64,000 nucleotides of DNA, taken from JAFGFG01 sp964442905. GTDB taxonomy: Archaea > Aenigmatarchaeota > Aenigmatarchaeia > QMZP01 > JAFGSV01. The position numbers and the translations under genes are program-made. Below, one piece after another: positions 24,232 through 33,667 of the stretch (within the stretch, counting starts at the first letter, position 1; the number at the start of each line of letters is the position of its first letter). The notes under the pieces were generated by a model. The model did no database searches. It saw nothing but the letters and a program-made list of their open reading frames with translations, and was not told where the DNA came from. The stretch is taken from assembly GCA_964442905.1 (NCBI GenBank), contig CAYUBD010000001.1, positions 16,524-80,523 on the forward strand, in the 5' to 3' direction.

Positions 24232-25527
24232 TTACTTCACAGACTCGCAGGCCGAGACAATCGCATCGGCAAATGGCAGTGGTGTCAGTTCCGGATGCGC
24301 AGCATAATTCACTTTGAGCAGGTCGCTGATTGTTGATTTTTTCTGGATAGCGAGAGAAATTACGTTAATAATTCCCGGCACGATGTGGCCAGAGCCTATA
24401 ACCTGCGCCCCTATCACCTTCTTATCATCATCGAAAACCAGTTTTGTCGTCAATGGCTTCGCGTCAGGCTGGGTATCGTATTTGTCCAGCGTTTCGCTCG
24501 TTCCTACTTTGTAATTTATTTCCTCGACCTTTGCCTGCTCTTCCGTCAGTCCCACTCTTCCCAGGGAATGTCCGGCTATCTCCGTTACGGTTGGGTTAAG
24601 CACTCCCTCAAATGCAGACTTCCTGCCGCATATGCTCATCCCTGCGACCTTTGCCTGCAGGACCACTGTGATTACCAGTCCGCTTTGCAGGGGATTCTTT
24701 GTCAGCATGGAAAACGTCTCGGCACAGTCGCCCACGGCGTAAACATTCTTGATGTTAGTCCTCATCCTTCTGTCTGTTTTTATGCCGAACTTCCCCACCT
24801 TTATCCCGCTTCTTTCCGCCAGACCCGTTTCGGCCCTTACCCCGGCCGTCATCAGAACGACATCGGCCTTTATGTCCATGCCTCCTGCGTGAACGGCTTT
24901 GACTTTGCTGTCACCTATCAGCTTTTCGACAGGCTTACCCAATAATACATTTACTCCGTTTTTCGACAGCGCGTCCTCAATCTTTCCGGAGAATTCACGG
25001 TCAAATGAAGGAAGCAGATATGGCAGCATTTCGACCAGAGAAACCTTGAACTTATCCGACAGCAGAGCGGCCGTCTCCACGCCTATCATGCCTCCGCCGA
25101 TTATAGCGATGTCATGCGAGGCTTTCAGCGCCTTGGATATCTTCATGGTGTCATCAGCTGTTCTTATCGTAAAGACATTCTCCAGGCCTATGCCATCTAT
25201 CGGGAGGAGAAACGGCTCCGCGCCGGTTGCAAAAACCAGATGGTCGTATCTGAAGCTTTCCTTTTTTGTCCTGACCGTCCTGCTTTTGACATCAACTGAT
25301 AGGGCTTCATCATGTATCAGCCTGGCGCCCGTTCCTGTTATCATGGATTCAGGCTTTTTGCATTTCCCGAGGCTGTCAATGCCCGCAAGCACGTAGGGTG
25401 ACGAGCACCGGATGAAAATGCTTTTCTCTTTACCTATAACGGTTATGTCAGCGTCTGGTCTGATCTTCTTGATCACATGGGACGTGACAATTCCCCCGGC
25501 ACCAGCTCCTATAATGACGACTTTCAT
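24232..25527 (-). CDS. FAD-dependent pyridine nucleotide-disulfide oxidoreductase (CoA disulfide reductase/NADH oxidase type)
   Basis: This is a 431-residue flavoprotein. FAD-binding GAGAGGIVTSHVIKK is at the N-terminus, with a conserved cysteine in FIRCSSPYVLAG (about residue 42) as in CoA disulfide reductases and NADH oxidases. NAD(P)-binding IIGGGMIGVETAALL follows, then VYAVGDCAE for FAD. The C-terminal dimerisation domain ends AAHPELTPLPFADAI. Likely activities are reduction of CoA disulfide, persulfide or polysulfide with NAD(P)H; the exact substrate is not predictable. It is convergent with the ZIP gene. Confidence 0.92.
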   Translation of the reverse strand: MKVVIIGAGAGGIVTSHVIKKIRPDADITVIGKEKSIFIRCSSPYVLAGIDSLGKCKKPESMITGTGARLIHDEALSVDVKSRTVRTKKESFRYDHLVFATGAEPFLLPIDGIGLENVFTIRTADDTMKISKALKASHDIAIIGGGMIGVETAALLSDKFKVSLVEMLPYLLPSFDREFSGKIEDALSKNGVNVLLGKPVEKLIGDSKVKAVHAGGMDIKADVVLMTAGVRAETGLAERSGIKVGKFGIKTDRRMRTNIKNVYAVGDCAETFSMLTKNPLQSGLVITVVLQAKVAGMSICGRKSAFEGVLNPTVTEIAGHSLGRVGLTEEQAKVEEINYKVGTSETLDKYDTQPDAKPLTTKLVFDDDKKVIGAQVIGSGHIVPGIINVISLAIQKKSTISDLLKVNYAAHPELTPLPFADAIVSACESVK

Positions 25528-25579
25528 ATTATCTCTATCTTATTTGTTTTATTTATTTTATGACCGCAGCTTTACAAGT

Positions 25580-26482
25580 CTATTTAATGCTACCAGCTTC
25601 CTCAGTGACGTTCTTGAGTATATCCATGAAAATAGATTCGAATTTCTTTTCATAAACCACCACAGGCTTCCCGTTGACAAGGGCATCCACGAATCTCCTG
25701 TCGTATGGTATTTTACCCAGAAGCTTGATACCCATGCTCTCCGCAAAGCGCTCTATCTTCCTGCTGAACTCCGGATTGAGGTCGAACTTGTTTATAACCA
25801 GTCCGCTCTTTATTCCGAAATGGCTCACTATCTTGAGCGCCCTCTTTACATCACTTAGGGCAGACGGCGTGGGCTCAGTGACGGCTATCACGTAATCAGA
25901 TCCCATGACCGACGCTATCACCGGGCATCCTATACCAGCAGCCGCGTCTGTCAACATGATATCCGCCTTTTCGTCTGCCGCCAGGGATGAAGCCCTGTCC
26001 TTGACAATATATATGACCTTCCCTGAGCCCGACTCGCCCATCTTCAGCTGGCCGGTGACTAGAGGGAAGCCGTAAGGGCTCCTGCCGGTTCCTATCATGG
26101 CGTTCTTCACTTCCTCAAGCCTTATAGCTTTCTCCGGGCATATGAGCTCGCAGGCCCCGCATCCCTCGCAGAAAAGGCTCCTGAAGACCGGTATTTTCTT
26201 CTTCTCGTTCCAGCTTATGGCACCGAACGCGCATACATCCCTGCATTTCCCGCAACCTGTGCATCTCTTCTCGTCAAGCACTGCTTTCTTGTTCGTGGTT
26301 ATATCTTCCCAGGAATCGTAGTCCTTTTCGTCCATACCCAGACTCAGTCCCAGATCCGGCGCATCGACGTCGCAGTCTGCCACGACTATCTTCTTCTCTT
26401 TTGCGAGAAGCACGGAAAGCGACGAGCTGAGCATGGACTTGCCGACCCCGCCCTTGCCTGAAACGACTGTTATCTTCTTCAT
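25580..26482 (-). CDS. MinD/NBP35-like ATPase with inserted ferredoxin domain
   Basis: This is a 300-residue P-loop protein. Deviant Walker A GKGGVGKSM is at residues 8-16, followed by an inserted double 4Fe-4S domain (CTGCGKCRDVCAFGAI, CEGCGACELICPEKAI, about 70-125). DAAAGIGCPVIASV and EPTPSALSDV complete the MinD fold. Such proteins (COG1149 type) are expected to use ATP to move or insert metal clusters; their client is unknown. Its start overlaps the radical SAM gene stop (ATGA). It is the last of four coupled genes (28750-25580) and a paralogue of 27917-28750. Confidence 0.92.
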   Translation of the reverse strand: MKKITVVSGKGGVGKSMLSSSLSVLLAKEKKIVVADCDVDAPDLGLSLGMDEKDYDSWEDITTNKKAVLDEKRCTGCGKCRDVCAFGAISWNEKKKIPVFRSLFCEGCGACELICPEKAIRLEEVKNAMIGTGRSPYGFPLVTGQLKMGESGSGKVIYIVKDRASSLAADEKADIMLTDAAAGIGCPVIASVMGSDYVIAVTEPTPSALSDVKRALKIVSHFGIKSGLVINKFDLNPEFSRKIERFAESMGIKLLGKIPYDRRFVDALVNGKPVVVYEKKFESIFMDILKNVTEEAGSIK

Positions 26483-27261
26483 AAGACAGGCCTCCTCATT
26501 TTGGTCTCAGTCATATCTATGGGCTTTGCGTCCGGTTTTTCAAGGTCATAGATGGATATCGCATTGAGCCCCTTTTTGATGAATATATCCGTTATCCCCC
26601 CAAGCTCACTTCCGGAGAGAGGCTTTGACGTGCTCGGCCTTAAGGGTGTGTCTATCTGCACCTCGTCAGGCTTTATGGACGCAGCGAGATCAGCCAGCTC
26701 ATCCGCGAGCCCCCGGTTCTCCTCAATCAACATAATCTGCAGTGACAACTTCCCCTCGTATTCGCTCCTGAAAAGCCTGAGTGAGTTTATTATCTCGCCA
26801 AGCCTCAGGCCTTCAGCGGGCCTGTTTACCTTCATGAACGTCTCGTAATCCGGAGCGTCGAGTTTCGCGACCACGTGGCCTATCTTCTTCAGGTCTTTCC
26901 GGACATCGGGACGGGGCATCAGGGACGAGTTCGTCAGTATTGCAGTCGGGAGTCCGCTCATCTTCTTTGCGGTTTCCGCCAGCTCTCCCAGATTGGAAGC
27001 AAGCGTGGGCTCTGAATTGCCGGAGAATGTTATTATCTGCGGGTCAGTCTTCTTGAGCGCATCCTGCAGGTCCTTCTCGACAGCTTCCCTCTGCACGAAG
27101 ACCTTCCTTTCGGTCATGTATGTGAGGGGGCCCAGAGACTGTAACTGGCAGTAGATGCAGTCGAAGCTGCAAATCCTGCTGCCGGGTGCGGAGCACACGG
27201 GGTCTATGCCTAGTGAAATCCCGAGCCTCCTTGAAGGCACGGGGCCGTAGACAGTCTTCAT
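26479..27261 (-). CDS. Radical SAM protein (COG0731-like)
   Basis: This is a 260-residue radical SAM protein. It begins YGPVPSRRLGISLGIDP; the cluster motif CSFDCIYC is at about 32-39. TFSGNSEPTLA supplies the SAM-binding motif. The C-terminal part (about 200-255) is helical and contains LKKGLNAISIYD. Homologues in anaerobes are annotated only as Fe-S oxidoreductases. It overlaps both neighbours by ATGA, so it is made together with the two ATPases and the metallo-beta-lactamase-fold protein. Confidence 0.9.
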   Translation of the reverse strand: MKTVYGPVPSRRLGISLGIDPVCSAPGSRICSFDCIYCQLQSLGPLTYMTERKVFVQREAVEKDLQDALKKTDPQIITFSGNSEPTLASNLGELAETAKKMSGLPTAILTNSSLMPRPDVRKDLKKIGHVVAKLDAPDYETFMKVNRPAEGLRLGEIINSLRLFRSEYEGKLSLQIMLIEENRGLADELADLAASIKPDEVQIDTPLRPSTSKPLSGSELGGITDIFIKKGLNAISIYDLEKPDAKPIDMTETKMRRPVL

Positions 27262-27920
27262 ATCTCAATCACGCTCCCGGCCTTTATCTCCCTGAAATTG
27301 TCCGGATACTTCTTTCGTATCTCGGCGGTATGCTGCGTGCAGTGACATGGTGAAAGCATCTCTATACCATCCAGCTTCCCGAAATCCGAGAAGCCGTGGA
27401 AGCCGCCCATTATCCAGTATATCTCTCCCATCTCACGCGCTTTCGTTATTATGTTTCCGACTCCGGGATGTGAGCATCCCGCTATGACTATAAGGCCTTT
27501 CGGTGTCTTCAGCACGAGCGACTGCTCGTCGGGCAGGTCGCCGCCGCTTTCCAGCTCACCGGTCGTGTAGACGTTCTCCGTTATCCTTTCCTGCCCTCTT
27601 ATCTCCTTTATCTTCGACCTTCCCCTGGCCGTGGCCTTCGTCTTCCCAGAGAAGGACGCAGGGATGAGCACCTCCGGGTTTTCCGTGTGCTTCAGCAGCT
27701 CATCCAGCCCGCCGGTGTGATCCCAGTGGTCGTGAGAAAGCACGATGATGTCTATGGATGCGGGGTCTATGCCCAGCTTCTCCATGTTCTCCATAAGGGG
27801 TTTTCCCTTATCACCGCAGTCGAAAAGTATCTTTTTGCCGTTCTCTATAAGGCATGAGAAACCCCATCCTGACCTGAGTCCCTCTTCAGCATTGTTGTCA
27901 TACACAATTGTTATCTTCAT
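27258..27920 (-). CDS. Metallo-beta-lactamase-fold hydrolase (COG1237-like)
   Basis: This is a 220-residue protein. The metal-binding motif LSHDHWDHTGGL is at about 58-69, further histidines lie in AGCSHPGVGN and GGFHGF, and SPCHCTQH is near the C-terminus. It resembles the archaeal/bacterial family related to the dihydropterin-ribofuranosyl-aminobenzene phosphate synthase. The ATG at 27920 overlaps the preceding ATPase gene. The substrate is unknown; co-occurrence with MinD-like ATPases suggests a role in cofactor or cluster metabolism (inference). Confidence 0.9.
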   Translation of the reverse strand: MKITIVYDNNAEEGLRSGWGFSCLIENGKKILFDCGDKGKPLMENMEKLGIDPASIDIIVLSHDHWDHTGGLDELLKHTENPEVLIPASFSGKTKATARGRSKIKEIRGQERITENVYTTGELESGGDLPDEQSLVLKTPKGLIVIAGCSHPGVGNIITKAREMGEIYWIMGGFHGFSDFGKLDGIEMLSPCHCTQHTAEIRKKYPDNFREIKAGSVIEI

Positions 27921-28750
27921 TTCATCAGCCACCCCGCAAGCGCCTTTATGTTGGCATCCTTCACAGCTTCTCCTTTTGAATAGCTCTGCATGACGGATTT
28001 GCTGTATGGTATCCTTGCTATTATCTCGACGCCGTACTTTTTTGCAATCTTCTCTATGAGCTCAGGCTTTCCCACGTCCGACCTGTTGAGGATTATCTTG
28101 CCCGGAACGCCAAGCACCTTCATCAGCTTCAGTATCAGCTCAAGGTCGTGTGCTCCCAGCGGCGTGGGCTCTGTTACAGCCAGCGCGATGTCGTTCTCCA
28201 GGAGCGCTGTTATCACGTCGCAGTGCGTGCCTGCGGCCGTGTCGGTTATGACGAAATCATAGTCGGGGCTTCTCGATTTAACGATATCCTTGGCAGCTTC
28301 CACAACGAACTCCGAGACCGGCTCCCCGGGCTTCAGCTCCCCGCTTATCAGGTCAACACTGCCTTTACTTCCCTCATAAACGGTGCCTATCTCCTTGTAG
28401 GTCTTTCCTATTGCGCCTGTCGGGCAGGCTATCATGCAGGCCCCGCAACCGCTGCACTGCTCGGGAACGAATATGGGATATTTCCCTTTTATCTGAACGA
28501 TGGAGTTCGTCGTGCATACTTCGGAACACCTTCCGCACTTCGTGCATTTGCTGAAATCCCACTTTGGTATGACCTGTTTCACAGTCTTTACCTTCCTTCT
28601 TCTTGTCGAAAGAATCAGATGGTCGTTCGGGCAGTCCACGTCAGCATCAAAAAGCAGCACCTTCCCGCGCTTTGAAAGCTCAGCTGCCAGTGCAGTGGCT
28701 ACCGTTGACTTTCCGGTGCCTCCCTTCCCGCCGGTTACAGCTATCTTCAA
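27917..28750 (-). CDS. MinD/NBP35-like ATPase with inserted ferredoxin domain
   Basis: This is a 277-residue paralogue of 25580-26482. Walker A is GKGGTGKST, the inserted clusters are CTKCGRCSEVCTTNSI and CSGCGACMIACPTGAI, and DTAAGTHCDVI and EPTPLGAHDL follow. I chose the TTG at 28750 because GGTGAT lies five bases upstream and the fold begins there (LKIAVTGGKGG); an ATG four codons earlier lacks a site. The two ATPases probably act as a heterodimer, as NBP35/CFD1-type proteins do (inference). It is first in the four-gene coupled set. Confidence 0.9.
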   Translation of the reverse strand: MKIAVTGGKGGTGKSTVATALAAELSKRGKVLLFDADVDCPNDHLILSTRRRKVKTVKQVIPKWDFSKCTKCGRCSEVCTTNSIVQIKGKYPIFVPEQCSGCGACMIACPTGAIGKTYKEIGTVYEGSKGSVDLISGELKPGEPVSEFVVEAAKDIVKSRSPDYDFVITDTAAGTHCDVITALLENDIALAVTEPTPLGAHDLELILKLMKVLGVPGKIILNRSDVGKPELIEKIAKKYGVEIIARIPYSKSVMQSYSKGEAVKDANIKALAGWLMK

Positions 28751-28820
28751 AGTTATCACCATTCATGGACCCGACACGTTCCGAAGAATAGAAAATCCCG
28801 GACAGCCGGCAGAAACTTCA

Positions 28821-29150
28821 TCAGCGCCCGCAGTTTCCCTCAAGGTCTTTAAGCCTGTCAAAATTACTGACAACTTCCCTAACGGTCCTGAACGTGCCTG
28901 TCTTCAGCTTTATTCCCATTTTGCCGCACAGCTCAATCGCCCTCATGCCCATTTCGAACGTGTATATGGCATCCACGTCGAGGCCTTCGAGAGCCACGAC
29001 AGGCGAGCATCCCTGCGTGGGCTTGACTTCCACTACATCAAGCTTCTTCCGGGAAGAATCGTATACCGCCATGAGCTGCACGTGACCGAAATGGGGATGC
29101 ACCTTGGAATCCATTCCCTTGTTCTCTATCAAAGCCATTGCTATTTTCAT
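28821..29150 (-). CDS. NifX/NifB-C-terminal-like (dinitrogenase FeMo-cofactor binding) protein
   Basis: This is a 109-residue single-domain protein with MKIAMALIENKGMDSKVHPHFGH, LDVVEVKP and ALEGLDVDAIYTFEMG. It matches the small cofactor-binding family that in nitrogen fixers holds Fe-Mo cofactor precursors. No nitrogenase genes are in the window, so it probably binds another Fe-S or metal cluster, as proposed for archaeal members next to MinD-like ATPases. AAAGGTG precedes the ATG. Confidence 0.88.
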   Translation of the reverse strand: MKIAMALIENKGMDSKVHPHFGHVQLMAVYDSSRKKLDVVEVKPTQGCSPVVALEGLDVDAIYTFEMGMRAIELCGKMGIKLKTGTFRTVREVVSNFDRLKDLEGNCGR

Positions 29151-29175
29151 TCACAACACCTTTTTATCCTGAAAA

Positions 29176-29622
29176 TCACTGCTGCCACCGTCTGCCTCTG
29201 CCGGCACCTGTTCCGCCGCCTCTTCCGCTTCCCATGCCGGATCCGAAACCTCCGGGCATGCCTATTCCCATCACGCCGGGAGCATTAACCTTTGTAAGCT
29301 TTCCCTGCATGAACTGCATGACGTTTTCCTCAACTGTTCCTGCGGTTCCGGCGTATGCTTCTATCCCGACCTGCTGGAAGACTCCGAATGCTCTGGGACC
29401 GACCGCGCCTGATATGACTGCCTTGACGCCCTCATTCCCGACCGTCTGGGCGGCCATTATGCCTGCGCCGCCGCCCTGCATTGCCGCGCCGTTCTGGACA
29501 TCCTTGTGACCGGTTATCTTCTTGCCGTCTGTCTCTACTATGACAAACCATGGGCACCTTCCGAAAACCGGACTTGTCTGGCTTTTCAGTCCCTGCCCTG
29601 TCGAACTTACTGCTATCTTCAT
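29176..29622 (-). CDS. NifX-like cluster-binding protein with Gly/Met-rich tail
   Basis: This is a 148-residue member of the same family: MKIAVSSTGQGLKSQTSPVFGRCPWFVIVE start, GGAGIMAAQTVGNEGVKAVISGAVGPRAF and a helix. The C-terminal 35 residues are rich in Gly, Met and Arg, possibly metal-binding or disordered. GGAGGT precedes the ATG. It is adjacent and codirectional to the smaller homologue. Confidence 0.9.
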   Translation of the reverse strand: MKIAVSSTGQGLKSQTSPVFGRCPWFVIVETDGKKITGHKDVQNGAAMQGGGAGIMAAQTVGNEGVKAVISGAVGPRAFGVFQQVGIEAYAGTAGTVEENVMQFMQGKLTKVNAPGVMGIGMPGGFGSGMGSGRGGGTGAGRGRRWQQ

Positions 29623-29672
29623 ATTATTACCTCCAAAATTTTCTGTTTGAATAGATTTCTTTTACTCCTTTA

Positions 29673-29996
29673 TTACCTTTTAGTGAATCTTCTTGCTGTC
29701 TCGGCTGCGTCAGTCTCCTCAGGTACCACATCATTTCTTTTCCAGGGATATGGGCCTTTTGCCTGGAGTGGCCTGACCGTGACAAGTGTCCCCAGACCAT
29801 CATCAAAATTTTCCTCTATGTACCTTTTTAGCTTAGGCCCTCTTTCTCCGGGCGGGGCATCTCTAATATATGATGGCAGTTCAAGGCTGTATATCATATC
29901 ATCCGAAGAAACTACCAGCAGATATTCTGCTTTGCTGAGATGCGCTGCCCTGTAAAGTTCACCGTCTTTGTATGAAACGATTGCTGCTTTTTTCAT
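29673..29996 (-). CDS. Unknown 107-residue protein in the cluster-assembly locus
   Basis: The protein begins KKAAIVSYKDGELYRAAHLSKAEYLLVVSSDD and has a short basic C-terminus. No cysteine occurs. It has an alpha/beta look with no recognised domain; the strand-helix start could be a distant NifX-like fold, but I cannot support that. A GGGTGA site precedes the ATG. It lies between the NifX-like gene and the DUF5320 gene. Confidence 0.7.
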   Translation of the reverse strand: MKKAAIVSYKDGELYRAAHLSKAEYLLVVSSDDMIYSLELPSYIRDAPPGERGPKLKRYIEENFDDGLGTLVTVRPLQAKGPYPWKRNDVVPEETDAAETARRFTKR

Positions 29997-30040
29997 TTTT
30001 CACCCTAGATATTTCACCGTTCAAATCCACTTCAATGCTA

Positions 30041-30451
30041 TTATTTCTCCTTTTTGATTTCAGCTATTCTCTTTTCTATCGATTCCATCTCCTGCCTGAT
30101 TGCTTCCAGTTCCTGTTTCAGCATATTTTTCTCCTGCTCCAGGGACTGGCTTTCCTGCTCCTTTGTCGGCTGTGCAAAAGGGTATGCTGGCTGCTGTACT
30201 GGCTGAACCGGCACGGTTTGTGTCTGTACCGGGTAACCTGCTCCGGCCCTGTACCATCCAGGCTGTCCAGTGGTCCTTGCCCAGAACCTGTTTCCCCTTC
30301 CTCGTCCGAATGCTGCCGCTCCTCTTCCGGCAAAACCACGTCCGAATCCGGCATTTGCGAATCCTGGAGCCTGGAAACCGCTGCAGTAACCCATTCCTCT
30401 TCCTGTCATCGAACCCATTCCCATAGGTCCTGTTCCGTCTCCTGCTGGCAT
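30041..30451 (-). CDS. DUF5320 protein
   Basis: This is a 136-residue protein. The N-terminus MPAGDGTGPMGMGSMTGRGMGYC is the hallmark of DUF5320 (first 20 residues: conserved Gly, Met, Thr). A Gly/Arg/aromatic-rich middle (about 25-75) and a Pro/Gln stretch are followed by a C-terminal coiled coil (about 95-136) rich in Glu and Lys. Function is unknown, but the family is regularly found with NifX-like, MinD-like and DUF134 genes. A strong GGAGGTG site lies before the ATG. Confidence 0.9.
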   Translation of the reverse strand: MPAGDGTGPMGMGSMTGRGMGYCSGFQAPGFANAGFGRGFAGRGAAAFGRGRGNRFWARTTGQPGWYRAGAGYPVQTQTVPVQPVQQPAYPFAQPTKEQESQSLEQEKNMLKQELEAIRQEMESIEKRIAEIKKEK

Positions 30452-30478
30452 ATCAACACCTCCTATTCAATTTTAACA

Positions 30479-30913
30479 TCAAGCCCTTCCCATGGGCGTT
30501 CCGCACTTCGGGCATTTCTGCTGGAAGCATGGCATTCCTCTCTCGTGTGCTGCGATCTCCCCGCACTTCGGGCAGACGCAATTACCACCGGGGCCGAGCC
30601 CCTGTCCTCCTTTGAGTCCTTTTCCCATCATGTAATCACCTCCTCCTATACGCAGGGCTTTCCCTTTTATCAGTGATTCCGCTATCTTCTTCCTTGCGGA
30701 AGCGAGCACCCTGTGAAACGTTGGCCTTGAAACATGCATCTTCTTTGCGCATTCCTCCTGCTCGAGACCCTCATAATCCTTGAGCCTTACAGCCTCTATT
30801 TCCTCCACGCTGAGAGCGTTCTCTTCAAGCTCCCTCATGGGTATGCCTGATGGCTTGAAGTATGTCACATCAGGTTCCCTCTGGACCATCCTGGTCTTTT
30901 TCGGCCTTACCAT
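30479..30913 (-). CDS. DUF134 helix-turn-helix protein with zinc-ribbon-like tail
   Basis: This is a 144-residue protein. It begins MVRPKKTR, continues with LSVEEIEAVRLKDYEGLEQEECAKKMHVSR and PTFHRVLASARKKIAE (a sigma-70 region 4-like helix-turn-helix, about 38-85), and ends in CVCPKCGE...CPKCG, two CxxC pairs likely to bind zinc. DUF134 proteins are presumed DNA-binding regulators, so it may control the cluster-assembly genes downstream. I chose the ATG at 30913, the family start; an open frame continues upstream into the synthetase gene. Confidence 0.9.
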   Translation of the reverse strand: MVRPKKTRMVQREPDVTYFKPSGIPMRELEENALSVEEIEAVRLKDYEGLEQEECAKKMHVSRPTFHRVLASARKKIAESLIKGKALRIGGGDYMMGKGLKGGQGLGPGGNCVCPKCGEIAAHERGMPCFQQKCPKCGTPMGRA

Positions 30914-30983
30914 TATGAACATATGTCCATAATGATTTAAAAAGTTTACGGTGGATGGGCTTTGTTTAAGCATGCTTTCGCAG

Positions 30984-33628
30984 TCACTTTTTGAGAACAA
31001 GTTCCGCATAGAACGTATCGTCATCTGATTTCTCTATCCTGAAGCCACGCTTCCTGAGCATGTTCCTCATTATCACGTTGTCGCGCAGGAAGCTGGCATA
31101 AATCTTGCCTATCCCCCGCTTCTTCGCTATCTCAAGGACGTAATCAGCCATCCTGTTTCCAAGGTCCTTGTTCTGCCACGGGTCCGCCACCACTATGGCG
31201 AATTCCGCGCTCTCATTATATGCATCGGCTATTATCCTCGCAACACCTATCATCTTCTTTTTCCCGCGCTCTTCTATCTCGGCTATTATCGCTATCTCCC
31301 TGTCATAGTCGTTCTGCGTGTACCTTATGAGCATGTCGTGGGATATATCGCTTATCAGCTCGAAGAACCTGAATCGCTGTGTCTGCTCCGAGAACTTGGT
31401 GAACATCTCGCCTTCCATGTGCTCGTCCTCGGGCTTTATGGGCCTGAGCAGGACTTTTTTCCCGTCGTTCATGGTGAATTCAGTGATGTACTCCTTCGGG
31501 TACGGCGATATCACGAGATGTGAGTATGGCTTGACCTTCTTCCCCCTGAGCGTTTCATCAAGAACCACCTTTGCATCCATGGCAACGCCGCCTTTCTCGT
31601 CTATGCCGAACGGGTTTATGTCAATCTCCTTTATCTGCGGGAAGTCCTGCAGAAGATAAGCGAACTTGTAGAGAAGGAATTCCAGCACCCTGATGTCCAC
31701 ACCTTTCATGCCTCTGTAGCCCTTGAGCAGCTTGTATATCTTCGTTTCCTCTATTATCCTCCTCGCAAGCACCATGTTAAGCGGTGGAAGGCCTACATTC
31801 GTGTCCTTGAAGACCTCGACGGCGACGCCTCCCATTCCGAATAGTATCACCGGGCCGAATATCGGGTCTTTCTTGCTTCCGAACAGCAGCTCGTACTTCT
31901 TGCTTACCATCTTCTCCATGAACACGCCTTCTATCTTTGCATTGGGTTCATGCTTTTTTGCGGACGTGATTATTTTTCCGAATGCCCTGGCTGCTTCATC
32001 CTTTGTCTTTATTCCCAGCATGACGCCTCCCACATCGGTCTTGTGCAGTATGTCAGGCGACATGATCTTCATCACGACCGGGAAACCAATCTTCTGGGCG
32101 ACTGATTCAGCCTCTTTCGCACTTTTGGCAACGCCACTCTTGGTGACGGGTATCCCATAGTTCGAGAGCATCTCCTTGGCTTCATTTTCCGTGAGCGCAT
32201 TCCTTCCTTCGCTGAACGCCTTTTCCACGATCTTCCTGTTCTCTTCGGTCCTGGGAACTATCTCATGCGGTATGGTGGACGGTGTCTCGTAAAGAAGCTC
32301 TATGTTCCTCGCATACCTGTACATGTACATGAATGACTTTACGGCGTGCTCTGGAGTCTCGTAGACAGGCACGTTCGAATTCTTGAGTATTTCCTTGGCA
32401 TCGATGACATCCCTTCCGCCAAGCCACGATGCAAGTACGATCTTCTTCATGGGCTTGTTGAGCTCGCCTATCTGCCTCGCTATGCCGCTCGCATCAGTCA
32501 TTGCCTGCGGCGTGAGCATCACGAGTATACCGTCAACGTTCTCATCGTTCATGCAGGCATCTATCGCTATCTTGAACCGGTCGGCTCCGGCATCACCAAG
32601 GACGTCTATGGGATTCGAGAGGTTGCATATCGGCGGCAGTGACTTTTTCAGCGTTTCAACAGTTTCCTTCCCGAGCACTGCAAGCTCACCTCCCAGCGAT
32701 GCCAGCGAATCCGTTGCTATCACGCCTGGACCGCCTGCGTTCGTTACTATCGCAAGCTTCTTACCTTTCGGCCTCCTCTGCATGGAAAGCGTCTGCGCGC
32801 AGTCGAACAGTTCTCCTATCTCGTTGACCCTCACGACTCCCGCCCGCTTGAATGCGGCGTCAAAAACGAGGTCATTGCCTGCCAGCGCTCCTGTATGGGA
32901 TCTGGCAGCACGGGCGCCGGCCTCGCTCCTGCCTGCCTTGAGGACGACTATAGGTTTGGTCCTCGCGAACGACCTGGCCGCGCTGAGAAACTTCTTGGCA
33001 TCTCTCAGGGATTCCATGTATATGACTATGCTGGACGTGTTGGCATCGCTTCCGAAATAATCTATGAGGTCATGGAAGCTTACGTCTATCATCGAGCCTA
33101 TCGAGACGAAATAGCTGAATCCGACATTCTGGTTGATGGACCAGTCGAGCATGGCCGTTCCCAGCGCGCCGCTCTGCGAGATGAATGCTATCCTCCCCTT
33201 CTTGGGAACCCTGCTCCCGAACGTTGCGTTGAGGTTTATGTATGGGTTTATGAGTCCCAGGCAGTTCGGTCCTATTATCCTCATGCCGTAACTTCGTGCT
33301 TTTACCAGTATCTCTTCCNNNNNNNNNNCGTTATGACGATTCCCGATACGCCGCATTTCCCGCACATGTCAACCAGGCCTGATACTGTCGGTGCGGGCGT
33401 GGCTATCACCGCAAGGTCTATGCAGTCAGGAACCTCGCGTATGGAAGGATACGCCTTGACTCCCTGCACGCTTTGCCTTTTCGGGTTTATGGGATAGACT
33501 ATGCCCTCGAAGTCACTTCCTATCAGATTCTTGAAAATAGCATATCCGACGCTCGTCTTCCTGTTGGTCGCTCCTATAACCGCGACAACCCGCGGATTGA
33601 ACATCATGTCCAGAATTTTCTTTTTCAT
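30984..33628 (-). CDS. ADP-forming acyl-CoA synthetase fused to a GNAT acetyltransferase (gap inside)
   Basis: One gene of about 890 codons is interrupted by a 10-N gap. Order: CoA-binding domain (VVAVIGATNRKTSVG), ligase-CoA domain with the phosphohistidine motif ARSHTGALAGND, ATP-grasp domain (GFPVVMKIMSPDILHKTDVGGVMLG), and a C-terminal GNAT domain (about the last 150 residues). This is the architecture of acetyl-CoA synthetase (ADP-forming) plus the Pat/PatZ-type acetyltransferase. The histidine is present, so ATP formation from acyl-CoA is plausible; the GNAT domain may acetylate proteins. The reading frame requires the true gap to be 2 modulo 3, so 10 is only a placeholder. About 13-14 residues seem missing. 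Confidence 0.92.
33319..33328. other. Assembly gap (10 N) inside the synthetase gene
   Basis: The left and right coding frames of the synthetase do not join across 10 bases. The upstream part ends on a codon boundary and the downstream part resumes at a third codon position. Confidence 0.95.
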
Positions 33629-33667
33629 CTGGAATGAATTGTTGCATTCAATATAAATAATTTCTAT

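Noticed and set aside
28821..29622. Nitrogen fixation locus
   Set aside because: Only NifX-like cofactor-binding domains are present; no nifH, nifD or nifK homologue is seen.
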